Shown: positions 33,961 through 45,824 of the stretch, piece after piece
Layout of the letters: the number at the start of each line of letters is the position of its first letter
Numbering within the stretch: position 1 is the stretch's first letter
Assembly (NCBI RefSeq): GCF_050003625.1
Contig: NC_134398.1
Location: 23,722,622 to 23,786,621, forward strand
Length of the DNA stretch: 64,000 bases
Source of the DNA: Haematobia irritans
Lineage: Eukaryota; Arthropoda; Insecta; Diptera; Muscidae
Reading direction: 5' to 3'
Position numbers and translations under genes: made by a program
Notes under the pieces: generated by a model
What the model was told of the DNA's origin: nothing
Database searches by the model: none
Seen by the model: the letters and a program-made list of their open reading frames with translations, nothing else

Positions 33961-34203
33961 GGACAGACCTAATCCAACTTGACCTGCCTGCAGACAAAAT
34001 ACGAGGTTGTGCAAAGTTTCAGAACGATTACTTCATTATTGAAGATTGTAGCGTGATTACAACAGGCAGGTAGACAGACATCCGGACAGATAGACAGCCG
34101 GACAGACATACGGACATGTTTATATCGTCTTAGAATTTCTCCCTGATCAAGAATATATACTTTATATAGTCGGAATTCGATATTTCGATGTGTTACAAAC
34201 GGA

Positions 34204-34956
34204 GCCACCGTGGTGCAATGGTTAGCATGCCCGCCTTGCATACACAAGGTCGTGGGTTAGATTCCTGCTACGACCGAACACCAAAAAGTTTTTCAGCGGT
34301 GGATTATCCCACCTCGGTAATGCTGGTAACATTTCTGAGGGTTTCAAAGCTTCTCTAAGTGATTTCACTGGAATGTGGAACGCCGTTCGGACTCAGCTAT
34401 AAAAAGGAGATCCCTTGTCATTGAGCTTAACATGGAAACGGGCAGCACTCAGTGATAAGAGAGAAGTTCACCACTGTGTTATCTCAATGGACTGAATAGT
34501 CTAAGTGAGCCTGATACATCGGGCTGCCACCTAACCTAACCTAGTTAACCTAGAGAAGCATATTTCATCCAATCTGGCTGAAATTTGGTACATGGTGTTA
34601 GTATATGGTCTTTAACAATCATGGAAAAACTGGTCCATATCGGTTCATAATTATATATTGGCCCCATATAAACCGATCCCCAGATTTACCTTGCGGATCA
34701 TCTAAGAGAAGCAAATTTCATCCGATACGGCTGAAAATTGGTACATGGTGTTAGTATATGGTCTTTAATATGCATATCAAATATGCAAAAATTGGTCCAT
34801 ATGGGTTCATAATTATATATATCCCCCATATAAACGGATTCTCTGATTTAGCTTGCGGATCCTCTAAGAAAAGCAAATTTATTCCGATCCGTCTGAAATT
34901 CGGTACATGGTGTTAGTATATGGTGTCTAACAACCATGCAACAACCTAACCTAACC
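34204..34956 (+). mobile_element. SINE plus DINE-like fragment inserted as one unit
   Basis: A full SINE (34204 to about 34550: GCCACCGTGGTGCAATGG to the CCTAACCTAACC tail) is followed by about 390 bp of family A 153-bp repeats (34551-34939). A second tail, CAACCTAACCTAACC, ends near 34956. The block is bordered by TACAAACGGA (34194-34203) and TACAAACAGA (34957-34966), a 10-bp duplication with one difference inside the normal head sequence. This supports one insertion event for the whole block, by 3' transduction or template switching; two separate events remain possible. Confidence 0.7.
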
Positions 34957-35295
34957 TACAAACAGAATGACAAACTTATTATACCCCCGTCACCATTCTA
35001 TGGTGGTGGTTATAAAAAATGGCAAATTTTACACTAAAGTGGCACCACTCTAACACTGTCCATATATAAGGCCCTTATAAAATAATTGATTGTTTTAGCA
35101 ATGCAGGTATATCATTTTTTAATGGTTCTTAAAAAAAATCCAATATTATAAATTTTGGCTTTTATGGCGATTTTATAAAAAAAAATAGTTTGAATTAAAA
35201 ATGACTCCTGATTAAAAATTTCAAGCAAAGTGAATCAAAATTGAAAATATTTGACTTTCAAAAAGTAAGCAAGTGAAATCTCTCAAATTCCCAAC

Positions 35296-35795
35296 AGTGA
35301 GGCGTGGTGTACACAGACCCCGGGAAATAAAAGATATATAGATTTCTACACTGATGGCTACAAAGTGGATGGACAGGTGGGTTTCGGAGTATATTCTAAA
35401 GATCTGGAACTTCGAATAGCGAAAAGATTACCTAATCACTGTAGTGTTTTTCAGGCCGAATAACAGAGGTGGCGAATTGGCTGAGAAGTAATGTTCCAAA
35501 AATTGTTGGCATTAATATATACTCAGACATTCAACATGCAATAAAATCCTTGGTCTCTGTGCTCCTCTATTCGAAAACCACCATAGACTGCCGCAATTCT
35601 CTCAACGAGATGGCTGAGCAGTACAATATTTACCTAATATGGGTGCCTGGCCATAGGAACATACCGGGGAACTGTCAAGCAGATGAGTTAGCAAGGCTAG
35701 GAACTACCTTACATATTCCAGGGGGGCTAGAATCTGTTGGTATGTCTCTGGCAACCTGCAAGCTCTTACTGCGTGAGAAGGCCGTCATGATATAG
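35296..35795 (+). pseudogene. LINE ORF2 fragment: RNase H domain
   Basis: The RNase H domain of a non-LTR retrotransposon is readable over two frames. YIDFYTDGYKVDGQVGFGVY holds the first catalytic Asp and VFQAE the catalytic Glu, followed by a stop at 35461. A frame change then gives IYSDIQHAIKSL (third acidic residue) and WVPGHRNIPGNCQADELARL (fourth). The order D-E-D-D is that of type I RNase H; an RNase H in ORF2 is typical of I/LOA-type LINEs. Reverse transcriptase and endonuclease parts are absent. It could be from the same family as the 3' end at 20986-21357. Confidence 0.85.
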
Positions 35796-35978
35796 AAGGC
35801 ATGGGCTTCATTACAATATACCGAAATAGCAAAAAAAAATCGTACTAAATTTCAAGGTAACAGCTCTACAAATTATTGCTGATTACAACAGAGGGACGAC
35901 CTAAGATCGTTTTACAATTTCACTCAATTTCACTCAAATATATCAGGGATATAATATCCTGCGTTTGTCTACTTCCAA

Positions 35979-36003
35979 AAAAAAAAAAAAAAAAAAAAAA
36001 AAA
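35979..36003 (+). repeat. Poly-A run
   Basis: About 25 consecutive A residues lie some 180 bp beyond the LINE fragment. No target duplication was identified linking the two. Confidence 0.9.
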
Positions 36004-38309
36004 CAATCAAAATATTTGCATTTCCAAAAAGATTGTATGTGTTTGGTTTGTTTTGTGTAAATCTATAATTATCTAAATCCTGCTCAAAACATATTCAACA
36101 ATTTTCGGAAGCAAAATTCCCAAAAGTAGGCAACATATTTCATTAAAATTCGTAAAATCTTTAGCATGCTTTTAGGCAACACATAAATTGCCTAGTTGTT
36201 ATCATTCGCCTAGTTGCCTATGAATCTCTGATCAATTATTGAATATTTCCCAGCCAATTTCAATTGTTTTAAAACTACCTCAATAATTGATATCAAACAT
36301 TTCCACAACATAAGCCAATTATTGGCAAACATTAAAGTCAATTAAACTAATCAAGCTCGAGCCATTTTTTGGCGGTAAAATAGAAAACCTGGGAATCAAA
36401 TCAAATAGAATCAAAACTTTTTTCTTTGGAATAATAAAAACAAGAATATACCCAATGGAAAAGTTTTTGTATAATCATTTTGTTTTTTTGTTCAACCATA
36501 AAAAGGCAACAATTTCCAATTCCAGAACATTTCAGGAAAAAAAGTGAAAAATCTATAATAAACATTAAAATGAAAAAAAAAACGCAACACTTAGACAACA
36601 ACATATCCCATAAAATTTGCTTTTTCCTTTGTGTTTTTTCCCAACATGGCATGGTGAATATGAAAATAAAAACCAAAGATGGGTAACTGCTTTTTTTCGT
36701 GAAAAAAAAAACAAACCAACCAACCAAAACAAACATGGTCAAATGGTGTTAATTGTAAGCAATAAATTCAAAGGATTCTGTTGGTTTGTTTTCAAACCAA
36801 ATCCGGCAACATTTTCCGCTCTCCATTGGCCCTAGACTCAATCTCTGCTGACCTGATCTACCCATTCCAATATATTTAGAAACAGTTTTTTTTTTATTCG
36901 AGTACAGGTTAAATTTAATTTTTCTTTGCCAAGCACCGAGGCCGCTATGATGGTTTCCATTCAAATGATGAGGGAAAAAAGCAGAGAAACAGGAAGTGGT
37001 TTTTGTGGATATACCCCCATTCCAATGCTAAGTAATATATATATTTTTTTTTAAATGGTTGTATGTTTCTTTTCTGTTTCATTTCCTACGCTTTGATGAT
37101 GAGTGGTGAAGACTGGGAATTATTATAATATTAAATTAAATAAATCACAAGTGCTGTGAAGAGAGTTTGGCTTTCGTTTTAGCCGTCCCACATATTTCGG
37201 CCAGTCTCTGATTAGGGCAATTATAATACCAATTCATAATAATTGCATGCTTTTAGGCGCCAAGACTGGTGGTAAACCATGATTATTAAATTCATTGTGC
37301 AGCTTTAGCAAATGAATTATGCATTTGAGTTTTTGTAGGGGTTATGAATGTAAATTTGATTTCATTTAGACGAATATTTTATGGAATTTAATTTTTGGAG
37401 TTTTTTTTATCATCTGCTTTGTGCCTAAAGAAATAGATTAAGCGAGTCCGTCTGTGCAGATTGGAAAATAAATTTATTAATAAGGGATTTATTTATTCAA
37501 ATATTATAGAGACATTGTAAAACCAACAAGAGCCTAAAACTATGCAATATAATATATAATATAAATTTGTCCAATGTTGCCTACTTCTAGGAACTTTAAT
37601 TTAATTCTATACTATGACAATTTTAGAAAAGGACATTTTTTGCTAAAAACACAAAATCTGTTAAGCGAGTAGATTGTTTTGTTCACTCTTCACTTTATAG
37701 TGTTCTAAAACCAGAGTGGGCGAACTTTTCCATGGAATTGAATTTGTTGATGACACAGAATAGCCAAGCAAACCATTTAGTATTCTATTTGGTTTAGATT
37801 GCGTTTTAACGTTGTACATTCTTTCTTTTCACATTATTATTCGTCAATAAGTTTATTCACTCTCTATTAGTTTTAATCACATCACTTTATGGTTCATTAA
37901 ACGATTTTTCGAGGGAAGATATCCTTGAATAGCAAAGAGTACCAAATGATGACCACAATATTTTTGGTTATAGAAAAAATTTGATATTTTGTCATGAAAT
38001 CCCCAAAACAAATCGCCCATGTGAGAAAGTTGAGTCACTTTAGTGCAAACTTTGCCACTTTTCTAAAGCGTTTATATTTTTGAGCCTCTTTTTTTATACG
38101 ATGTTACGTTTAAGTTACATTAATTTATACTGTAATATTTTTTATAGATTTTGATTCTAAAATTTTCTTAAGATAACAGAAATGATTGATGTCTTAACAA
38201 ATAATAGATTTTCCGAATCGAATATTATATTTGTGAACAATTTATTCTCCATTCTACCATAATGTTTTCGTTGGGAACATGTACCGCCTAAAAGTATATA
38301 CGAAAAATT
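36004..38309. other. Low-copy AT-rich DNA, no gene seen
   Basis: Open frames here, up to 113 codons at 36401-36742 on the minus strand, are rich in Phe, Lys and Ile and overlap frames on the other strand. None resembles a known protein. Confidence 0.5.
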
Positions 38310-39370
38310 CTGATTAAATTACAAAATTAATTAGTCCAATTAATTTTTTAGTTGAAATGTCTTCAATCAAGAAAATGATAGTATCAATTACAGTTTTAAT
38401 TGGGCTTACCAAAAATATTTGATTAAAATTTAATTGATTTGTCTTGAAAATTTGAATATTTTTTTTTTTTTGATTAATTCAATAAAAAAATTTAATTGAT
38501 GTCCAAAGCAAAAAAAAAAAATGTTTTTAAATGTTCACTCATTTTCTTAACTAACTATGTGTTCTTAGTTTGATTAAAAACCTGATTGTATCAATTATTG
38601 TTTTACAATTTTCACTCACTTTCTTAACTGACCTTGTGTTTTTGTTTTTATTAAAAGATTGATTGTATCAATTAATGTTTTCATAAAAAATTAAAAAATC
38701 CAAATTTTTTTAAATGACTCAAATGACACAAAAAAATTTTTTCCTGATTCAATCAAGAAATTAATTGACCAAATAATTTTTTTTTAATTGAAATCACAAT
38801 CAATGATAGTATCAATTAAAAAATTAATTGAAAGTTAATTAAAAAATTAATTGAAACTGTTAATTTTTGTGATTGATTTTTATTTAATTGAATATTTTTT
38901 AAAACTCAATTAAGATTTTAATTGGAAAAATTTTCATGTTTTTTTTTGTGTGCCGTCTTCCGAGTTTGATGAAAAAGTTAATTGTATCAATTAATTTTTT
39001 AATCAAAAATTAAAAATTAAAAATTTTAAATTATTGACCTAATTGACTTGACTAATTTGATTAAAAAGTTAATTGGACATATTTTGGATTGGACATATTT
39101 TGGTATTTTTTATATATGTTATTATTATATTAGATAAATCTCCTAACTATTAAACTTAAAAGAAATATTTTCAATTAAATAAATTAAATTAAATATAAAT
39201 TAATTTTTTTTGACGTGATATTTCTAATTTGATTAAAAAGTTAATTGGAAATATATTGGTATTTTTTATATATGTTATTATTATATTAGATAAATCTCCT
39301 AACTATTAAATTTCAAAGAAATATTTTCAATTAAATAAATTAAATTAAATATAAATTAAGTTTTTTTTTA
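38310..39370. mobile_element. AATTAA-rich elements (family E), inverted copies, with local duplication
   Basis: AATTAA and TTAATT motifs dominate, with GAAATGTCTTCAATC in reverse orientation and a T-run followed by GTGTGCCG at 38950. The segment 39102-39240 is repeated at 39258-39366 (offset 156 bp), with GTATTTTTTATATATGTT and AAATCTCCTAACTATTAAA shared. Confidence 0.5.
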
Positions 39371-39439
39371 GAATTCTTTATAAAACATTGATATTCAAGT
39401 AAAAACAAAAAAAAAACAATTCAAAAACATAATTTAAAA

Positions 39440-39501
39440 AAATGCCCTCCCAAAGAAGTTCTTTATTTTAACTACACAGGAAGTTCTTTTAATTCAATTT
39501 G
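39440..39501 (+). repeat. Dispersed repeat (family D), copy 2
   Basis: AATGCCCTCCCAAAGAAGTT and CACAGGAAGTTCTTTT match 20400-20465. It lies directly before a family A head, just as the other copy lies directly after a family A tail. Confidence 0.7.
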
Positions 39502-41776
39502 TATACCCTCTACCATAGGATGGGGGTATACTAACTTTGTCATTTCGTTTGTAACACATCGAAATATTGTTTTAAGACCCCATAAAGTATATATTTTCTG
39601 GGTCGTGGTGAGTCCGTTTGTTGAAATCACGCCAACTTCTGAACGAAACAAACTATCGACTTGAAACTTGACATAAATAGTTGTTATTGATGTAGATCGG
39701 ATGGTATTGCAAATGGGCCATATTGGACCACATTTACGTAGACGTATAGCCCCATATAAACTTACCCCGAGATTTGGCTTGCTGAGCCTCTTAGAGAAGC
39801 AAATTTCATCCGATTCCGTTGAAATTTGGTACATGGTGTTAGTATATGGTCTCTAATGACCATGCAAAAATTGGTCCACATCGGTCCATAATTATATATA
39901 GACCCCATATAAACAGATCCCCAGATTTGGCTTGCGGAGCCTCTAAGAGAAGCATATTTCATCCGATCCGGCTGAAATTTAGTACATGGTGTTGGTATAT
40001 GGTCTCTAATGACCATGCAAAAATTAGTCCATATCGGTCTATAATTATATATAGTCCCCATATAAACCGATCCCCAGATTTGGCTTGCGGAGCCTCTAAG
40101 AGAAGCATATTTCATCCGATCCGGCTGAAATTTCGAACATGGTGTTGGTATATGGTCTCTAACAACCATGCAAAATTGGTCCATATCAGTCTATAGTTAT
40201 ATATATCCGATCCCAATCACACAAAAATTGGTCCATATCGGTTCGTAATCATGGTTGCCACTCAAGCCAAAAATAATCTACCAAAATTTTATTTCTATAG
40301 AAAATTTTGTCAAAATTTTATTACTCAAATTTTATTTCTAAATTTTATATCGATAGAATATTTTGTAAAAATCTTATTTCTATAGAAAATTTTGTTAAAA
40401 TTTTATTTCTATAGAAAATTGTGTCAAAATTTTATTTCTATAGAAAATTTTGTCAAGATTTGATTTATATAGAAAATTTTATAAAATTTTATTTCTATAG
40501 AAAATGTTATCAACATTTTATTTCTATGGAAAATTTTGTCTAAATTTTATTTCAATAGAAAATTTTGTCAAAATTTTATTTCTATAGACAATTTTGTTAA
40601 AATTTTATTTCTATAGAAAGTTTTCTCAAAATTTTATTTCTATAGAAAATTTTGTCAACATCTCAGTTCCATAGATAATTTCGTCAAAAATTTGTATAGA
40701 AAATTTTGTCAAAATTTTATTTTTATGGAAAAGTTTTGTCAAAATTTTATTCCCATAGAAAATTTTGTCAACATTTTATTTCTATAGAAAATGTTGATAA
40801 AATTTTATTTCTATAGAAAATTTTGTTAAAATTTCATTTCTATAGAAAATATTGTCAAAACTTTATTTCTATAGAAAATTTTGTCAAGATTTTATTTATA
40901 TAGAAAATTTTATAAAATTCTATTTCTATAGAAAATGTTATCAACATTTTATTTCAATAGAAAATGTTATCAACATTTTATTTCTATAGAAAATTTTGTC
41001 TAAATTTTATTTCGATAGAAAATTTTTGTCTAAATTTTATTTCGATAGAAAATTTTGTCAAAGTTTCATTTCTATAGAAAATTTTGTCAAAATTTTATTT
41101 CTATAGAAAGTTTTGTCAAATTTTATTTCTATAGAAAATTTTATTTCTATAGAAAATTTTGCCAACATCTCAGTTCCATAGATAATTTCGTCAAAATTTG
41201 TATAGAAAATTTTGTCAAAATTTTATTTTTATGGAAAAGTTTTGTCAAAATTTTATTCCTGTAGAAAATTTTGTCAACATTGTATTTCTATATAAAATTT
41301 TGTTAAAATTTTATTTCTATAGAAAATTTTGTAAAAATTTTATTTCTATAGAAAATTTTGTTAAAATTTTATTTCTATAGAAAATTTTGTTAAAATTTAT
41401 TTGCTATAGAAAATTTTGTAAAAATTTTATTTCTATAGAAAATTTTGTTAAAATTTTATTTCTATAGAAAATTTTGTTAAAATTTTATTTCTAAAAAATT
41501 GTGTCCAAATTTGTTTTCTATAGATAATTTTGTCAAAATTTCATTTCTATAAAAAATTTAGTCAAAATTTTATTTCTATAGAAAATGTTGTTAAAATTTT
41601 ATTTCTATAGAAAATTTTGTCAAAATTGTAGTTCTATAGAAAATTTTGTCAAACTGAATTATATACGTAACATATTTAATCGGTCTTGTTTAATTTAATA
41701 TATACCACGTACGCAATCCATGGTGGAGGGTACATAAGCTTCGGCCTGGCCGAACTTACGGCCGCATATACTTGCT
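39502..41776 (+). mobile_element. DINE-like element, family A, copy 6, with long minisatellite
   Basis: The head at 39502 reads TATACCCTCTACCATAGGAT but lacks the CCGT/GTCC block (GGTGAGTCCGTTTGTTG at 39607). About three 153-bp repeats (39745-40215) are followed by a 29-bp array of about 1.4 kb (40275-41655). The 3' segment is shortened: it jumps from TATACCACGTA to CGCAATCCATGGTGGAGGGT. The terminus has a perfect hairpin, TTCGGCC-T-GGCCGAA, then ACTTACGGCCGCATATACTTG in two parts. Confidence 0.8.
40275..41655. repeat. 29-bp minisatellite, family A copy 6
   Basis: Roughly 45 units, judged from length, follow CTATAG, AAAATTTTG, T, CAAAATTTT, ATTT. Longer blocks repeat inside it: CAACATCTCAGTTCCATAGA occurs at about 40656 and 41163 and again at 42160 after the SINE. 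Confidence 0.92.
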
Positions 41777-42665
41777 TGTTTTTAATTTCATAAAAAATTT
41801 TATTTCTACAGAAAATTTCATTGACATTTGGAGCCACCGTGGTGCAATGGTTAGCATGCCCGTCTTGCATACACAAGGTCGTGGGTTCGATTCCTGCTTC
41901 GACCGAACACCAAAAAGTTTTTCAGCGGTGGATTATCCCACCTCAGTAATGCTGGTGACATTTCTGAGGGTTTCAAAGCTTCTCTAAGTGGTTTCACTGC
42001 AATGTGGAACGCCGTTCGGACTCGGCTATAAAAAGGAGGTCCCTTGTCATTGAGCTTAACATGGAAGTTCACCAATGTGGTATCACAATGGACTGAATAG
42101 TCTAAGTGAGCCTGATACATCGGGCTGCCACCTAACCTAACCTTTTTAGAAAATTTTGCCAACATCTCAGTTCCATAGATAATTTCATCAAAATTTGTAT
42201 AGAAAATTTTGTTAAAATTTTATTTCTATAGAAAATTTTGTTAAAATTTTTTTCTATAGAAAATTTTGTTAAAATTTTATTTCTATAGAAATTACGGAAA
42301 AATTTTCTTTCTATAGAAAATTTCGTCAAAAATTGTATTCTATAAAAAAATTTTCAAAATTTTATTTCTATAGAAAATTTCATTGAAATTTTATTTCTAT
42401 ATGAAAATTTCATTGAAATTTTATTTCTATATAAAAATTTCATTGAAATTTTATTTCTATAGAAAATTTCATTGAAATTTTATTTCTATATAAAAATTTC
42501 ATTGAAATTTTATTTCTATAGAAAATTTTATTGATATATTATTTCTATAGAAAATTTCATTGACATTTTATTTCTATAGAAAATTTCATTGAAATATTTC
42601 TTTCTATAGAAAATTTTATTGACATTTTATTTCTATAAAAATTTTCTTTCTGTCTAAAATTTCGT
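41777..42665. repeat. 29-bp minisatellite with palindrome variant, interrupted by a SINE
   Basis: The array continues beyond the element end. Several units carry AAATTTCATTGAAATTT in place of AAAATTTTGTCAAAATTT (42365-42600). The SINE at 41833-42142 lies inside. Confidence 0.85.
41833..42142 (+). mobile_element. tRNA-derived SINE, copy with internal deletion
   Basis: The head GCCACCGTGGTGCAATGG and B box GGGTTCGATTCC are intact. About 28 bases around CGGGCAGCACTCAGTGATAA are missing, so ACATGGAA joins GTTCACC. The tail is CCTAACCTAACC. A target duplication is not clear because the flank is itself repetitive. Confidence 0.88.
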
Positions 42666-44936
42666 TTCGGAATAAAGTATTTTTTCTTTGGGTGTATTGA
42701 AAATTTTCGAGAATAATACACTAAGAGGTGTGTCCAATGCTAGTCTTAATTTTTAAAATTTTCTCCTTTGTGGATTTCGAATCCATGGATTTCGGCATGA
42801 GCAACCTCGAAGCCATTTTGTTTTTTCACTTCTTTCAAATATTCAGATTTCCTCAATTTCCCTATTTTAATTTAAATGAAAATTTTCGTTACTTCAGGTA
42901 TGCCAAAATCTGTCATATATTGTGGCAGCACGTATAACGATAAAGACATTAAACAACATTACTTTAGCAATTGCAATCACATTACGTGATTTTCATCGCA
43001 ATTAAAGGGTTTTTTTTATGAAATCATCAAGCAGGTTACTTTAGCAGCATACATATTGCTGTTGGTTATTTTGATTCAGTTCACCTCAACTCAGCTCAGT
43101 TCAGTTCAGTCTAGTACTGTATTGTTTTTTGTTATTTTGTTTGTGCGTTTTCATAAATCCTCTTAATTGAATGTATAGCACACACTTTTGTCCCATCATG
43201 TAATTACATATGACAGTTGTGATACTAAAGCTTTGTAAAAACACAAACTCTCTCACACACACACACCTACACACTTCTACCGGATTCATATGACTTATGA
43301 TACATAATAATTAATGGTGAATTGTTGTTGTTATTGTATTTTCTGTTGCAATTGTTGTTATTCGCATTAAATGCATTAAAATAATTTAAAACACCTCTAT
43401 TATCAATACAAAATACCACCAACACCAATGGTGTTGCTTATGGTGCTATTGCTTTAGTGGCAATAAAAATTAAAAATTCCCTGGAATAACAAACAAACAA
43501 AAAATGACTTTATATAATACATATTTGTATTATTATTATTATTTTCTTCATGATGGTATTACTAAAGTATGAAAAACAAAAAAAAAAAAAACGGAAAAAA
43601 TGTTTATGGATGACACAACACAGGAGCTTCCGCAAAGCACAGCTCTACAACAACGTGATGCAAACCCCAAAAGCAGTAAATAAAATTAATACCCATTAAT
43701 AAGCGTAATTGAATCTTTATAATAAATTTTACATACCGGCTGGGGAATTGACTCACATACACTTAGGTCGTTGGTTGGTTGGTCCTGCCGACCAAGCATT
43801 GGGATTTTATGTGCGTAAATACATATAAAATGTGAATATGCTTCGCATAGCCCCCACACCTTGAAAATGTGTTACGGCTGATGATGATGATAATAACGGG
43901 AGCTAACTAAAGGTATGCTTTAAATTTGAGAAAATTTAATTTTTGTGAGAGATTAAAAAAAAAATGCAAAATAAATTTCATCGAAATGTAGTGTATAGGA
44001 GATTTCCATGAATTTTATTATTATTATTATTATTTTTTTTTTGATATTAAAATTTGTGCAAAAAATTTTTATATTAAAAATTTCGTGATATTTTTGTTTA
44101 AAAAATTTTATACTTTTATAGTTTTTTTTTACACAATCCCATGTGCGTAAAAAATGTCAAAATGAACTTCATCGAAATGTACTGTATAGGAGATTTCCAA
44201 GAATTTTATTTATATATTTTTTTATATTAAAATTTTTGCAAAAATTTTTTTATATTAAAAATTTCGTGATAATTTTTGTTTAAAAAATTTTATACTTTTA
44301 TAGTTTTTTTTTACACAATCCTATAATGAATTGAAGTCATGCTACTACATAAGTCATGTACTGCATAGGTCAGTAGATTTTTTTTTTATAATAAAATTTA
44401 TGCAAAAAAAAATATATTAAAATGTGCGTGGCAATTTTTTTTTAAATTTTAATTTTTATCGATAATACATAATCGCAATACTTTTATATATGTATATACT
44501 TTTTTTGTTTTTTGGACACAGAAAAAATACTTTCTCTGAAAAAAAAAAATTTAGACAAACGAAATTCCCTTTTGTTATAAAGTATTTTCTTAATGAGCAA
44601 ATAAACCCGAATTTGTGACAAGTATTGCTACGATTTTATCTAATATATATTTTTTTTTCTTCAATAGCAATTTTTTGTGGTATCAAAAGAAAACTTAGTT
44701 TGGCGAAAATTTCGTTACTCAGAGAAGAAACCTAATCTTTCAGTGTATGTGATACTAACCGAGCAGTTTTCACAATAAGTACCGGTACCGCTGATAATTC
44801 AGAGAAGTTCTTGTTTTTTTAATTGAAACTATTGCCATTTATGTGGTTAGACTTGTCCACCAAGCAATGGACTTTTAAGCGAGGACCTTGAAAATGCCTA
44901 TACTATAAAATCGGCACAATTACTTTTTTTCAATAC
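42666..44936. other. Low-copy DNA with microsatellites and a tandem triplication, no gene seen
   Basis: A CAGTT-type run lies at 43085-43112 and a CA run at 43246-43268. 43975-44150 is repeated at 44160-44330 (offset about 190 bp; CGAAATGTA, TATAGGAGATTTCCA and ATTAAAAATTTCGTGAT shared), with a diverged third copy to about 44460. Open frames are at most 69 codons, without family resemblance. Confidence 0.5.
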
Positions 44937-45222
44937 GTTAGGTTAGGTGGCAGACCGATATTTCAGGCTCACTTAGACTATTCAGTCCATTGTGATACCA
45001 CATTGGTGAACTACTCTCTTATCGCTGAGTCCTACCCGATTCTATGTTAAGCTCAATGATAAGGGACCTCCTTTTTACAACCGAATCCGAACGGCATTTC
45101 ACATTGCAGTGAAATCACTTAGAGCACAGCAGAAAAACTTTTTGGTGTTTGGTCGAAACTGGGTTTGAACCAACGACCTTGAGTATGCGAGGCGGGCATG
45201 CTAACCATTGCACCACGGTAGC
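44937..45222 (-). mobile_element. tRNA-derived SINE, diverged minus-strand copy
   Basis: On the minus strand the head GCTACCGTGGTGCAATGG starts at 45222 and the tail CCACCTAACCTAAC ends at 44937. The B box region (TGGTTCAAACCC) and several body positions are changed compared with the other copies, so this is an older insertion. Confidence 0.85.
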
Positions 45223-45224
45223 TT

Positions 45225-45820
45225 GCTCATGACGATTTGCGATAACCGAATCATAGGGGATAGATTTATTCAAAATTTTGTAGTTATTATAGGAAGTTTT
45301 TAACTTATGTACATTAATAGAAAAAATTACGTTCCATAGTCGTGAACGGACGGTGACAAAATGAAACGGAAACGTTCACAAAAAAATCAAAACGGAATGT
45401 TCACAATTTCGTCCACGGGCGTTCACGATTTCATGAACGGCATTCGTTTTTCTTTCGCCATGAAAAGTCTTAAAATAATCGTTAGACGTTATTATGGCAA
45501 CTCCCTCGGTGGTGCAATGTGATAAGGCGACTGTTAACGCGTATAGTGCAGAAAACACAGGTTCGAGTCACGCTAGCGGAAATCTTTTTTTAATTTTGTT
45601 TATAAAGTCGTAACCACAACGTTTTCAGATCATGAACGCTGGTTGTTGTTTTGACAACGCATGGTGTCATTTTATCGTTGTCAGATTGACACCGCCTGTT
45701 CACAGTCTGACACCACATGTGTGTTGATTCACTTTAATGAACGAATCGTTTTGAAATGAGCACGCCGTGCATGATTTTTTTCTATGCGTGTATGCAATTT
45801 TTATTTAAATTTTATTTTTC
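45225..45820. other. Unclassified region containing a tRNA-like segment
   Basis: 45508-45527 (GGTGGTGCAATGTGATAAGG) resembles an A box and 45560-45570 (GGTTCGAGTCA) a B box. A T-run follows at 45585. The segment shares CTGTTA, TATAGTGC and AAAACACAGG with 19640-19663. CGTGAACG and GTTCACG motifs on both strands surround it (45340-45445). It may be a class II tRNA-derived SINE nested in another element; no target duplications were found. Confidence 0.4.
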
Positions 45821-45824
45821 TGAA

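Larger units (their letters stand above)
33116..35015 (-). mobile_element. DINE-like element, family A-related variant, with SINE-containing insertion
   Basis: The 3' end at 33116-33175 has the hairpin TTCGGCCGGGCCGAA and the subterminal TACCCACCACCATGA. The core (33205-33960) has five units of about 155 bp with a distinct sequence (GGATAACTACTACGGATTCT). The minus-strand head runs from about 35015 (TTATAACCACCACCATAGAA) through CAGACAGACATCCGGACAG motifs near 34070-34115. It is interrupted at 34204-34956 by a SINE-containing insertion. The core sequence differs from other family A copies while the ends match, so this is a subfamily. Confidence 0.75.

Noticed and set aside
20986..35795. One long LINE linking the ORF2 C-terminus at 21.0 kb and the RNase H fragment at 35.3 kb
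   Set aside because: They are 14 kb apart in the wrong order for one element (C-terminus before RNase H on the same strand), and the first has its own target duplication.
36401..36742. 113-codon minus-strand frame with hydrophobic stretches resembling a membrane protein
   Set aside because: Phe-rich hydrophobicity follows from poly-A and AT-rich DNA. The plus strand is also open and no family is recognised.
39762..40184. 140-codon minus-strand frame and 116-codon overlapping plus-strand frame
   Set aside because: Both are readings of the same family A repeat units, and overlapping opposite-strand frames are expected when the unit lacks stops.
40275..41655. Regular 29-bp repeats suggesting a CRISPR array
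   Set aside because: Units are contiguous without unique spacers, the context is eukaryotic transposon DNA and no cas-like gene is present.
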